Assembly: GCA_023052935.1 (NCBI GenBank)
Contig: CM041293.1
Location: 148,436,968 to 148,500,967, forward strand
Direction of reading: 5' to 3'
DNA: 64,000 nt
Origin: Piezodorus guildinii
Taxonomy: Eukaryota; Arthropoda; Insecta; Hemiptera; Pentatomidae
Both the position numbers and the translations under genes were made by a program. The stretch's first letter is position 1. Every line of letters starts with the position of its first letter. Under the pieces are notes generated by a model. The model was not told the DNA's origin. It did no database searches and saw only the letters and a program-made list of their open reading frames with translations. Below are positions 40,196-51,226 of this stretch, in pieces.

Positions 40196-40226
<31 letters not shown>

Positions 40227-41036
40227 TAAATAGAAAAATAATGATAATAATAAAATAAAACCATGAAAATAAAAACAAATATAGAAAATAAGTATAATTG
40301 CTCAAGACTTTTGTAACGTTAAAATTTATTTAGTAGAATTCAGTACTCACGAATAAAGTTTCAGAAATGATGGCATATTTCAACATATCATATTTATGTA
40401 AAAATACATCTGGAGCATTACTATTATAGAATATTGTTTTAAATATAGTAGTTTAATTGTATATAATCAATTTAAGGTATTTAATTAAATTTTCGAATAT
40501 TATTATTAAAAAACTGAAAATTGGAAACAGCTCCTTCTATCAAACAAATTGTAAATGATAATTCATGATTAACAAATAATTAAAATTAAAATAATTTTCA
40601 GCATAACTAAAAAATAATCTACATGTTGTAGTATAGTGTTTAAATATTTATTTGTTTTAATGCGTTTACTCAATTCAGTTTTCTATTTACGTATTTAATT
40701 ATTTGTATGTGTTGGTAAGAACCTATTATGTTATATAATTGTCTACAAAAATCTAACCTTCTATACATACAATTGTTACAGTATTGTACAAATAGTAAAA
40801 ATAATTCACTGTTGTCAATTTATCATAATTGTAATTAAGTTGTATTAGAATTTTGAATTTGTTTTGTTTGTATAACTTCTTAATTTTAAGAATTGTTGTA
40901 AGCATAGGTTAAAAAGTAATTGTTCCTTTTTCCTGCTCTGAGCCTTCCTATCCAAAATTTCCAATAGCCTATGTTATACATATTCAAATAATTTCAACTA
41001 ACATAATTCAACATTGCACTCAAGGGGCTTCGTGCT
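40083..41036 (+). other. Non-coding 3' part of the LTR element
   Basis: AT-rich, with an A-run at 40197-40219. No pol remnant is visible in any frame. Confidence 0.6.
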
Positions 41037-41049
41037 TAAAGGGGAGAGT
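41037..41049 (+). other. Polypurine tract
   Basis: AAAGGGGAGAGT immediately before the 3' LTR, the expected plus-strand primer site. Confidence 0.85.
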
Positions 41050-41470
41050 AGTTATGGAATGAGATTTACTCATCTATTGTAATTGCTATTACAATAGTAA
41101 TTATAATTATAAAGATATTATTTTAATTGTTATTAGTAATATTTATATTGCCTCCTATTACAAAGGATGCCGCCTTCTACCTCCGAAGGGTCTTTAGCCC
41201 AAAACACATACCTGAACCCCTACAAGAAGTACTTTGACATTATAGGTGCTAAGTGATCCATATGTCCCTCCATTTGATCTCTGCCGCCTTTCCTCCATCT
41301 CCTCCACTATTCCTTCATATATGTACCCCCCAAATCCTAGGGCCAGAGCACTCCGGTCAATATGTTCTTTATGTAAAGTTATAGTATATTATAGAATTAA
41401 GAAGTTTATGTTTCTGTTTCCATAGTGTTTAAATAAACAAAAGTTTATATAAAAGTGTTATTTGTTAACT
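41050..41470 (+). repeat. 3' LTR
   Basis: 421 bp and nearly identical to the 5' LTR, followed by ATCGAAACAG of the host repeat. Confidence 0.93.
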
Positions 41471-41791
41471 ATCGAAACAGTTTTCGAGAAAATCGAAAAA
41501 AGGTGGAAAATGCATAGTATAAAGTGGCTCTTCTGGTAAGCACATTTTGATGAAAAAGGTTTCATAACGTCTCGGGCGTATATTTGTCTTAAATATGAAA
41601 TTTCAGTTTTATAGGGCTTTTAGTTTCCGCTCGGGAGTTGCCACACACGGACACACACAGACCTTTTTGCGGGAGTTGGTTATTTGGACTCAGGGGACCC
41701 TAAAAAGTCTATTTCCGTTGAAAACTGGAATTAGAAAATTTTCACGATCGCAATACTTTCCCTTACTATGTATAGTAAGTGGTAGTAAAAA

Positions 41792-42514
41792 CAAAACATA
41801 TGTTTTTGAACTTCTTTTACCTTTAATTTAAAATTTCTTAAACTGAATTTAGCAAACCCGATAAATACAAGTCGTGCGTTGCGTGTACCGGATATTTAAA
41901 TGCAATCTAGTTTAAATGGTTTTATAGGAAGATAAGGCGGATCACCTCATTTCATAGAACGGATCTGAATCGTATTTTATCCCTTCTAGCAAAGATTCTA
42001 ATACCATGGCTACATACTCGTATAACCATACGTTCCAAAGATATTTCCTTGAAACGAAGACATTAACCCTAAACCTCTTTGGATTGCAGCGATGTGTAAG
42101 AAGACCAAAAGGATATCATTACCAAGCTAGCCGGAGGAATCAGGTAGCAATCCCATCCGCCGATCTCTAGTGAACTCTGACCTCTCCAGGCAAAGAGGAT
42201 TCCAGGCCCTTTAGGTCCTCGTTAGTGATGGCTCACTGGAACCAGTCCCTCGCATGGGTTACTGTATCTCTTATTTCCATTGCCCTCTAGTTAATATTAT
42301 TTCCAGCTCTAGCGTATAAATAGTAATGAGCTCTTTTATATTGTTTGCTTCAAAGAGAATTTTTTTTTTAAATGTTTCTTGTTTTGCGTGGACTAAGGCG
42401 TTGTTTATACTGTAAGCGATTCGCTTAGAGGATCGAGGAGAGCGGGTTCAAGAAGAAAGGAGCAAGAGGGTGCCCTGAAGAGTATAGATTGAAATTGAAG
42501 AGGTATGTATACAT
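41792..42514. other. Unassigned DNA
   Basis: 42030-42260 is GC-richer and complex (for example AGCTAGCCGGAGGAATCAGG) with no repeat match and no long frame. Possibly host single-copy sequence. Confidence 0.35.
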
Positions 42515-42775
42515 ATAGAGCTTCGTGCCGTTACTAGGCCAACGGCAGTGCAATGAGGTGGTTAGGCCTTGATCACACTCAGCCGCCAGGTTTTTCCACA
42601 ATTATTTTGGGTACCCACATAGAGACTAGGTCTGCCCCAGGAAGGTCTCTATACACTAGGTTCACCCCTCTAATGAATTAACATAATAAATAATATTCTA
42701 CTGCAGCCGGGATTCGAACCCAGGACCTGGAGAACTGTAGACAAATGCTCTATCTACTAGACCACGCCGCTTCCT
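42515..42775 (-). mobile_element. SINE-B copy (tRNA-derived)
   Basis: The reverse complement starts GGAAGCGGCGTGGTCTAGTA, with an A-box region and the B-box GGGTTCGAATCCCG. The body includes AATATTATTTATTATGTTAA, the GGGGCAGACCTAG segment and GCACTGCCGTTGGCCTAG. About 260 bp. Confidence 0.9.
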
Positions 42776-42825
42776 GGAAATAATATAACATTGTGTAATA
42801 ATTTGCATGTTGTTTGGTTTTTTTA

Positions 42826-43370
42826 TTTCCTATAATTTGTTATTCATAGGAATTTACTACTGTATCACATAAAACAAGTAAATATGCTAATCGACTAATG
42901 GCATGTAGCAGAGTTGTAGAGAAGCTACCCTTCTTCTTATTCTCATAAGACGCCTCGTAGGATTATCGTGATAATTAAGTCGAAGAGAAATCACGGATTT
43001 AAAGTAGTGGGAATGAAGTTTGTAATGAAAGGAATAGTATTTTTTTAGGCTAAGTTAACATGTGGAACATCAAGGTCTTAATGGATGAGTTTATTATAAA
43101 CGATGTTAGGAGCGATGAGGATTTTACGAAGGATTTTGGATGGTAAGGATTGAACATGGAAAGAATTTGATGGTTTAGTAGAGCCCCAAACCTGATCTCA
43201 GTAACCCAGGCAGACCTTATGATGGTCATGTACATGAGCCTATTTGTTGTTGAGTAAAAGGTTAAAGCGTAAGTACTGAAGTGACCGAAGGCGGCGAGGA
43301 GTTTCTTGCCATTTCAGGGGTATGCCTATTCCATGTTAAACTTTAGTCGAACAGGAGCACTATATGGCGG
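42826..43370 (-). pseudogene. LINE-B 3' relic
   Basis: The 3' UTR motif (TTTACTACTGTATCACATAA with ACAAGTAAAT) and C-terminal coding bases are recognisable: AAGACGCCTCGTAGGATTAT (the PPRRL region), GGAGCGATGAGGATTTTACG (the RKILIAP region), and GAATTTGATGGTTTAGTAGA (the SSKPSNS region). Many indels have destroyed the frame. This is the oldest LINE-B copy here. Only the last third of ORF2 is represented and there is no catalytic motif. Confidence 0.75.
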
Positions 43371-44560
43371 GTCTGAAAAGTATGTAAGGCAATAAATAGA
43401 TTATTTTTGACATTATTGAGTTTTAATAAAAATTAATTTTAAACACACTAGAAATAATATTGACACAATGAGACAGACAGGTATGCAGTTGTTGAAGAAT
43501 ATTCTACGAAAATTATAAAAAAGCCCTACGTTTCCAAGTAAATCAAGAAGAATACGTAAGTCTCTTAGGTTGTATTTTGTTGAGTGTAATCTTCGTAACG
43601 CAGCATCCGAGTCAGTTTCCACCATAATCCTGCCTTTTGTCTGCCCAAGAGGACGAAGTACATTACCGAAAAAGGATTTGGAATCTCAGCAAAAAGAAAT
43701 TAGCTTTGAGCCATCACTCATTTTCTACTGTCCAGTCTAATCCTATCTGGCTACTTCTAAAATTTAATTTCGCAATGTCAAGCTTCCGTTGATTGTGACC
43801 TAAAATATTGAATAACGAAAAAAAGGTATAATAAAGAAATATTTTCGAAGTTGTGGGCAATTATTGAGAATGATGGGAGAAGCTTCGTTTTTATAGCGAC
43901 AAAAAGAACGCTTTAATCTAATAGTGTCCTCGAAGCCGGTTCTCTGATGGTGTTGCTATTGTATTTTTTCTCTTTAATTTTACTTACCACTCCTCCGGAG
44001 TCGTGAAGTTGGATAAAAAGCGGAATGAAAAAAAGAAAAAAAAAAAAAGAGGAAGTAAAAAGAGAGAAAAGAGAAAAATTCTCTTGTTTCCTAATTACTA
44101 AGCAATTAACGGTAACAAATCGAAATAGAGGGGGTTGAAAGATCTAAAAAGACGGTTTATTACCTCGGCCTAGGAGCCCCCTACCTGAAAAAAAAAAAGA
44201 AAAAGAGATTTGAATTGAGTTCATCCACTACCTGTGGGCAATGTATTTTGAATATAGCGGAACAATTAATTGCCCAGATTAAAACGATAAATTTTTAAGA
44301 CGTTTACGCTGTTTCAGCCGAATAATATTTTACAGTTAGAATTTTTTTCTCATATTTTTTAGCATCTATTCGATTTCAAATTATTTATGTTTATCACATT
44401 TTTCTTTTTTTTTATTGATAGTAATATTTTTTTTAAAGCAATTTATATTGATTTCGTAATATATAGAATTTCACAAAACAAAACTAAAGTGTTTATAAGT
44501 CGATTAATTATGGATCTCTGTTAAAATTTAAATTGTCTGTATATTTTCTCTAAAATAATC
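43371..44560. other. Unassigned DNA
   Basis: Mostly AT-rich with purine runs (44030-44070, 44190-44210). The antisense frame at 43413-43625 has no signature. Confidence 0.35.
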
Positions 44561-44562
44561 AT

Positions 44563-44623
44563 CGTCCCGATTAGCCATAGTAGCATAAAGTGACGTTAAA
44601 TAAATAAATAAATAAATCTAAAA
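44563..44623 (+). mobile_element. SINE-A 3' end fragment
   Basis: CATCGTCCCGATTAGCCATA, then GTAGCATAAAGTGACGTTAA and (ATAA)n. Only the last 60 bp remain. Confidence 0.85.
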
Positions 44624-44751
44624 TAATCAAACTAATCATTATTTAATTTTATATTTGTTTGTTTTATTTTGGATTCAGTCTGTGCAAGCGTGTTAGGTTT
44701 TTTTTTTATTGGGTGTGAATCAGCTGAGAAGGGATAAACACATAAACATTT

Positions 44752-44962
44752 GAATGAAATTGGAGGCTGATTTATATCTTCACCACTCTTTACTAAATTA
44801 AAAAATTAATGCACGACGTTTCGGCTAAAATGTCATCATCAACGGCAAAGGAACAAATTCATGTAGTGTGAGTGGATGCTTACAACCAAAAGCCTTATTT
44901 AGACATGTCAAATGTATCAAATAAAGAGTGGTGAAGGTATAAATCAGTCTCCATTTCATTCA
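44752..44962. repeat. Inverted repeat with Penelope-like motif
   Basis: Arms 44752-44803 and 44915-44962 share GAAATGGAG(G/A)CTGATTTATA and TTCACCACTCTTTA in inverse. The loop carries, on the minus strand at 44823-44857, TTGATGATGAC then TAGCCGAAACGTC, a decayed version of the hammerhead-like motif at 28440. Confidence 0.6.
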
Positions 44963-45589
44963 TAGAATTTGACCTTCACCTTAAAGAATCTACACCTTAC
45001 ATAAACATAATATTTTGTTATTTTTTTAGATATTATACGTTTTGTTTAGATTTTCTCCTTTAATCTGTATTTTATTTATGCTGAACGGGATTAAACGGGT
45101 CGACAGATAATTCAACGAATCATAATAACGACCGGGCTGATGTTACGAGCAAACCCGCATTCGCCTCTTTTTTCAACAATATCAATGTAAAACATTAAAA
45201 ATTATGTGAACTTGATAACTTTGGCAAATTGTGTATAGCGTACACCCTTTTAAGACCTGTACAACTCCATACTCTTATTGGACATTGTTATTATACCAAG
45301 GAGTAAGAAACCGCCAAATTTATTGCCAACACAACAAGGGACCAGATATGTACTCTATTGTGTGTTTAGCAAAAGCGCAATTTAATCTTGAAATAACGGA
45401 ATAAACAGACCTTCTGCCATAGATCTAACTATCATGGAATGAAGAGCCTACTGCCTCATGTACAAAGCTTCACAAAAGAATACTGATATAAGAAACAGCA
45501 AAGTGTATCATTAGAGGGTATTGACATACTTTATTAGAATGTTATATGCCACTCCGACCTCCACATTCCTTCCCACAAAATAAAAGGCT
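44963..45589. other. Unassigned DNA
   Basis: No element I can support. Confidence 0.3.
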
Positions 45590-46627
45590 TTTGTCGATCC
45601 TTTCCTGTCCGTTCCACTGCATTCTGGAACTCCATTCCTTCCAATATACGCCGTGCTTCTCCCTTATCCTCATTCAGATCTTTACTTTTCTAACACCTAT
45701 TATTCCAAACGGACTCTATTCGATTGTAAATTTTAATTTAGATATTCGATTAGAAATAATCAATGGCCGAATCTCTGAAGTGGAACTCCTCCTGCAGCTG
45801 CCCCATCCATCGATGGTGGCGTTAACCGATACTACACTTTCCACCTCTGCTCCGCTGTGTTTCCCAGGATACGTCGCATACCGCGAGATGTACAACCAAG
45901 GGTCTCACGGGAGCGTAGTTATTCAGTCTATAGTCAGAAGAGATGTTCCATCAAGGTTAGTACCAAACCCTGAAGTTTCTACTGCGGTTACTCATATAGT
46001 CACAATCGATGTCCGCCTAAAACGTAGTTTTTGTTGTGTCTATAGGATACCCAAGGGTGTTTTAACGTTTATGAAGCTGTTTCTGCAGCGCGCCCAAGGT
46101 AGGAGTCGGTTTGTCATACTTGTGGACTTCAACGTTCGACAACTGTCTGGTTGTGCGGTAGAAGCAACCCGATGGGCTGTTGTATCTTCCCTCTATATGA
46201 CCGTCTTTCATTCTGGTGTGCACTCCTTTAAGCCTACAGCTCGACGTGATTGGACATTGGACTGGATGGAACCTCCCTCTGGCATGAACAGCTTTGAAGA
46301 ACCCACGATAACCACTGCCAATTCTGGAGGTGTGTCAGGACTCAAGTGACAAAGATAAGGACGGTAAACCTTACATCTGGAAACGACCTTCTAACACCTA
46401 GAGCACTGGCTGAACTCCTGTCCAAAGGCTATGCTGCAAGGAAAGTGGACCGGAAGACGGATGCACCAGTGATTAAAGAAGAGGGACCTCCATCCCCTAA
46501 TGTGAAGCATATACACTCCAGCTTCAGCCAGCTCGAATCGACACTACGTCGTACTAAGGGTAATAAGTCGTATAGGGAGGTTGAAATATACGTTGCCAGT
46601 GGTCTCAGGAACATTTTTGATTCATAA
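45590..46627 (+). pseudogene. Two joined LINE relics (RT C-terminus, then endonuclease)
   Basis: The 267-codon open frame (45546-46349) is not one protein. In a second frame, 45600-45690 encodes VRSTAFWNSIPSNIRRASPL then SSFRSLLF, the C-terminal end of a LINE RT like that at 7660. From about 45720 the main frame encodes a decayed endonuclease domain: LLLQLPHPSMVALTDTTL, CFPGYVAYREMYNQGSHGS, CCVYRIPKGV, ILVDFNVRQLSGCAVE and SFKPTARRDWTLD. The expected catalytic Asn is replaced (DFN-A becomes DFN-V) and the final D-H is lost. From 46346 another frame has FSQLESTLRRTKGNKS, the segment that leads into RT in CR1/I-like LINEs. RT itself is absent. Order and frames suggest two successive insertions. 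Confidence 0.7.
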
Positions 46628-46629
46628 AC

Positions 46630-47844
46630 CAGAATCTACACCATCGTGTCAGCCGGGTCATCGAATAAATAAATTAAAAATGGTTGACTAAATAAAGGCA
46701 GAATATAAAACTGGGAATAGTTTAATAAAGCCCATAACGTTAAAATGTTTTCAAGATATCTATGACGTGTTTATGTATGCACGACTAATATTTGGTTTGA
46801 TTAGGGAAATGTGTGCATTAATGCGATGCTTAATTTTAAAGTAATGTTGTGCCTACATTGCCAAAACCTTGTCTGTTTCATACTATCTGAAAGACTCAAG
46901 ATTAATTCTGATGTCTCACATTACTTTCATGATATTAGCTTTTAAACAAACCGAATTTGCTATAATGATGCAATATACCACAGTTGTTTTTCCATGATTC
47001 ATTATCGTGAACTATGATTAAACTAGAACTTACACTTGAGACGGAAGGGTTGGTATAGTCTCTTCTATTAGCGCACAGCTCAGAACTTCTAGTGACTCAT
47101 GGATCTTACTTCAGTCTTCTCTAGACTTTCTTAAGACCGCTGAAACATCAAGACGCCTTATTCGCTGACAAGATTCCCTTTACTCCTTCCTTCCAGGGTC
47201 ATCCTACCAGTTCTGATTCTCACGCTTCGGTGGAGGATAATATTTTATAAATCTGTATAAGCTGCAATGACTTCTCCAAGGTCCTCTTCTGATTCCTCTA
47301 GGAAATTCATCCCAGAAGACAATATTTCAAACTTTTATCTTTTCATCCAAGAGCAAAGGTCTCATTCCAAGAGCGTTGAAGATACTAAATGAATCGAAAA
47401 TTAATAAATCCGAACTGGATTTGAGATATTTCATTCTTACAATTCAATCTGGAATATTTCTTCATTTAATTATACTTTTCCTGTTTGTTTTTGTTTTTAT
47501 TAACTATGAATTCGGGCCTTGCTTTACAATATTGGTGATTGCAGTTTTTTTTAAATTTAACAGATCTATGCAATTTCTATGATTACAATAATGTAAAAAA
47601 CATGATTTAAACTAAGGGATGCTATGGGTAGTTATTTAGGATAATTACGCAAAGTTATTTAATTTACTGATGAATTAGAATTGGTTCCTTTCTAAAGTAC
47701 TATGTGTTATTCAATTTACTGAGACACATTAAACAATAAAATAAATGGTTTATTTATTGCAAGATTATACAAAATTAGATCAATAGACTATATACAATTT
47801 GGAATTATCGGCATAGAATTAATATAGTCCAATTAGAAATTGAA
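46630..47844. other. Unassigned DNA
   Basis: 47040-47370 is more complex and GC-richer than its surroundings, without a clear frame or repeat match. Confidence 0.35.
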
Positions 47845-48330
47845 TTAAATAAAAGCTGATATTTTAAATTTTCTTTTCCTAAAGTACCTTTAAAATTGTA
47901 GATTGAAACAAATTAAACATATTTTCTTTTAAGAATTAATAGATAATGGCCTTATATAAAAGTTGGACAAATTTGATAACCAACTAAAGCAGAAAATAGC
48001 AAAAGTATTTTTTAAATGTAATGTTTTTTTAGTTGTTTTTTTTACGATCTTCTCGAAAACGGTGCAAAGGATTTTTATTAAACTTTCAATTCAAAATTTA
48101 ATAAACTCTAATATGAATGATATAAGTTTCATTTTAATTGCTATAATCTGATAGGGCTTAAATTAAATTTTTCTTCCTCTAAGTACCTTTAATTTCGTAC
48201 ATTCCAAAAGATTAACCATGTCATCTTACTAATATTGATAAACAACGGAAAATACAAAAGTTAAACGAATTTGATGAGCAACTAACGCATAAAAGAGCAA
48301 AAATATTATTTTATGTAATTTTTGATTCTA
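47845..48330 (-). repeat. Two HINE-like interiors in tandem
   Basis: 47845-48035 and 48040-48330 both contain TAAGTACCTTTAA or AAAGTACCTTTAA, the ATTAAACAT or ATTAACCAT block, and the GCAAAA-TATT block in the same orientation. One is a partial duplicate of the other. Confidence 0.7.
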
Positions 48331-48689
48331 TTCTCTCTCTCCCATCCTCACAAAAACAAAATAAAAATAATTAAATAACAATGGTAACAACCAAAAAATA
48401 AATAATAACATAATAGGAAATACGATCCGCCCATGATTTTAACAAAATTAAAGAATCACGAAATCCTTTCTAGCTTTATTTTTACAAATATTGAATTTTT
48501 AGTTAAATGTTTTGTTATTTATTGAATTTTTTTCTGTAAAGTTGTAAGTACATTACTTTACAAAATATTTTCTGATACAGAATGTTTTAAAAGATAATAT
48601 AAAGTGAGGAATAGGGCATAAACCTATTACTGAAATTTATACGTAACAATTTAATATAGTTATATTATCTATATTTATATAAAATGATG
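48331..48689. other. AT-rich DNA, weak HINE-like traces
   Basis: 48595-48650 (AAAGTGAGGAATAGGGCATA) resembles the AAAGTGACGAATAGGGCATA at 63920 in a HINE-like copy. The rest is unassigned. Confidence 0.4.
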
Positions 48690-49015
48690 ATGAACGCGAT
48701 TTTGGTTTCTGCAAACTTAATCTAAACCACAAGACCGATTTTAATACTGTTTTCACTATCTTTTAGGGCACTATAATTCTTTTCTAAAGTTTTATAAGTA
48801 AACTACATTGCAACTAAGTTTTTCTTTGCAATAGAAAATTTAATTTTCTGTAATCAAGTCATCAACAAATTATTTCTGAAATATGAGCAGTAATATAAAC
48901 GTATAACATGCCGCTGGAAAGGGCCAGGTTGAGAAAAGTTAATATGCTATAAAAGAAATCGTACAACCTAATATAAAGTTGTTGGAAGCCCATAAACTTA
49001 TGAATATATATAAAG
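48690..49015 (-). repeat. Second dispersed repeat, copy 1
   Basis: Matches 58090-58425 in the same orientation: GTTTCTGCA or GTTTCCGCA, CTTCTAAACC-like, TTTTCTGTAA-CAAG, TTTCTGAAAT-GAG, ATACGTATAAC-like plus CCGTTGGAAA-like, and CATAAACTTATGAATATAT at the end. It shares only the CCGTTGGAAAG block with the HINE-like family. Confidence 0.7.
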
Positions 49016-49067
49016 AGGAAGCAAACCCACACGATAGCCGAGCGTTCTAATCCTTAGATCCCTGTCA

Positions 49068-49167
<100 letters not shown>

Positions 49168-49214
49168 CTGTAACACTACAACCCATGAAGGGTCTTGGGC
49201 TCAGTACATATAGA

Positions 49215-49472
49215 TATTCGTACTGTTTCTAGGCCAACGGCAGTGCAATGAGGTGATTAGGGCTTAATCACGCTCAGCCGCCAGGTTTTTCCCCATAATT
49301 TGGGTACCCACTTTATAGAGGCTGGGTCTGCCCCAGGAGAGTCTCCATACCCTAGGATCGCCCCCCGACTGAATTAACAGAATAAATAATATTCTGCCAC
49401 AGGCGGGATTCGAACCCAGGACCCGGAGCACAGCAGACTAGTGCTCTATCCACTAGACCACGCCGCTCCCTA
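49215..49472 (-). mobile_element. SINE-B copy, best preserved
   Basis: The reverse complement starts GGGAGCGGCGTGGTCTAGTG, B-box GGGTTCGAATCCCG, then the shared SINE-B body ending GTTGGCCTAGAAACAGTACG. About 258 bp. Confidence 0.92.
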
Positions 49473-49499
49473 TATTTCTTACAAAATGAATAAAAATTT

Positions 49500-49625
49500 T
49501 ATTTAAATTAACTTGAAACTTTTTTTAAACTCTAAGGTTATTTAATAACGCTTAAACTGATTTTAACAGCCTAGGTAAGTGAAAGTCGTGTGTTGCCCAA
49601 ACCTCATCACAATTTTTTTAATTTT
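49500..49625 (-). repeat. HINE-like left terminus only
   Basis: CCTAGGTAAGTGAAAGTCGT then GTGTTGCCCAAACCTCATCA, the left end in reverse orientation. The remainder is absent. Confidence 0.65.
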
Positions 49626-50730
49626 TTTTATTTTTATTGTACATATATATTCATATATAATTTTAAATAGTTGTCACTCACGATTATGTAGCCAGGAACA
49701 TTGTATACTTCAAGCTACTCAGAAAAAGCAAGGTTGTTTTATCAGCAGTATAGCTTTATGGATGAATAATCTAAAGATTGGATTTTTCATATCGCCCTAT
49801 AAGTTGCGGAAGTTGTGCCGTTGGCAAGGACGAGTTTCAGTTAAAATAACAATTTTAAGAGAGTCAAGTGTCGCTAACACCTGATGGCCCAAGACCTACA
49901 AACTTCAATATTGGAAAGACGGAAAGGCAGCTCTTGAGGCATTAAATAGAAAAATTGGTTTGGGGTCAATGTTTCTCCCTCAGTAATCTAAAGAGTTTAC
50001 CTCTTTGTAATTATCAGTTTAAAGGAACGAAAAAAAAAAGCTTTATATTGTACAACATTTTTTTCTGAAAAAAATGTATGCACAATAACAATTTCTTAAA
50101 AGCAACGGGATATTATCTTCTTCTTAATACTAAGAATACTCCCTTAAATAGCTTAGATACTTGTTGAAGCCCTATTTACATTTATTTATATGCTTTTTAT
50201 AAATTTTTTTTCATAGTTTAATATTCTTTATAGGTGTGTTTAAATTAGTATATTTAATAAAACTCGGCGACTCGTATTGACGTATTGAGGCTGCGAGCAA
50301 TTGCCATGTCGCCCTACTCCCTACCATAAATTTGGAAGCACCGGCGAGGTTTCCGAGTTTCTCGATTTGTTTAGTTTCTGTTGGGTTATTATCGCATTAA
50401 TATAAAATTTATTTAATAGGGTACGCTTTCACATTATTTTATTACCATTTTTCATTAGCTATTTTGTTTTGGGTCCAGTGAGGTCTTCCTAGGGATTTCA
50501 TTTCACTTTGCCTAGTAGGCGAGCTGATTTATAGGACTTGTTTAAATTTTACTATTGATTTCTTAGTACAAATAGATGAAGGTGGTATTAGTAAATTTTA
50601 TTTAAACGGTAACACAAGTTAACAAGCCTAACAGATTAGGAATGGGAAGGTATACGTGATAATATTTGGTAACAACACCTTTTTAATTGGTTAGGTAACA
50701 CACTGATAATAATTCTCTCTTTCCATCCAA
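49626..50730. other. Unassigned DNA
   Basis: A frame of 101 codons (49579-49884, +) overlaps the HINE-like end and is not supported. 50265-50380 is GC-richer (GGCTGCGAGCAATTGCCATG) without repeat match. Confidence 0.35.
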
Positions 50731-50741
50731 TCTGTTCCAAC

Positions 50742-50776
<35 letters not shown>

Positions 50777-51044
50777 TGAGATATATTACAATTTGTTACA
50801 AAATGAACAATAATAATATTGATAAGAGACCACATTCATACTATATATACAGAAAATAATAATAATGGTCAAATTTCATAAAATATAACATAAATTCAAA
50901 TATATACAATAAAATAATAATAATAATAAAAAACAAAACAAATCGAAACATAAACCTATTATTGAGATAAATAAAAAGTTGGCAAATAAATAAACATCTT
51001 ACACACAATCATAACTATATACAATATATACAATTGCTAAAGGG

Positions 51045-51175
51045 ACCCAGCAAGCGCTTTTTCCTCCACTTGTGGAGGAAAAAGCGGAATCCAAGAGATC
51101 CCAGCACCTCTATCTCAGCCGCATCACTGGTCTGAGCCAGTGGAGGCTAAATTAGGGCGCTGTAGCCACAAACAT
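51045..51175 (-). other. Structured 3' UTR block of LINE-A2
   Basis: A strong hairpin with arms GCTTTTTCCTCCAC and GTGGAGGAAAAAGC (51056-51084, nearly loopless) is followed by the constant GGAATCCAAGAGATCCCAGC and a CACTGGTCTGAGCCAGTG hairpin (51125-51142). Compared with 16352-16478, both stem arms have changed together, which keeps the pairing. Confidence 0.65.
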
Positions 51176-51226
51176 ACCGTACATGAGTGGAGGATCTGAC
51201 CATTGTCAGAACTCCAGTTTAAATGT

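Larger units (their letters stand above)
37325..41470 (+). mobile_element. LTR retrotransposon (17.6/297-like), gag only
   Basis: 4146 bp with two 421-bp LTRs that start AGTTAT and end GTTAACT. The LTRs differ at only two positions I can see (C/T at about 37590 versus 41300, and C/T near the end). ATC flanks both sides, the apparent 3-bp target duplication. A primer site adjoins the 5' LTR and a purine tract the 3' LTR. AGT...ACT termini and the Gag type suggest the 17.6/297 branch of Ty3/gypsy. Protease, RT, RNase H and integrase are absent: the internal region is only 3.3 kb. Confidence 0.92.
36872..41791 (+). mobile_element. HINE-like copy split by the LTR element
   Basis: Left part 36872-37324, right part 41471-41791. 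Joined across the insertion they read CAAAATCATC then GAAACAGTTTTCGAGAAAA, matching the uninterrupted family sequence (31212-31245). The 3' end is TATGTATAGTAAGTGGTAGTAAAAA. The left terminus is missing. Confidence 0.88.

Noticed and set aside
37325..41470. Endogenous retrovirus with env
   Set aside because: No pol or env homology is visible; termini, size and Gag type fit a defective Ty3/gypsy retrotransposon.
42700..42775. Possible tRNA gene on the minus strand
   Set aside because: The same head occurs with the same 180-bp body at 49215-49472 and 22563-22815, so it is a SINE.
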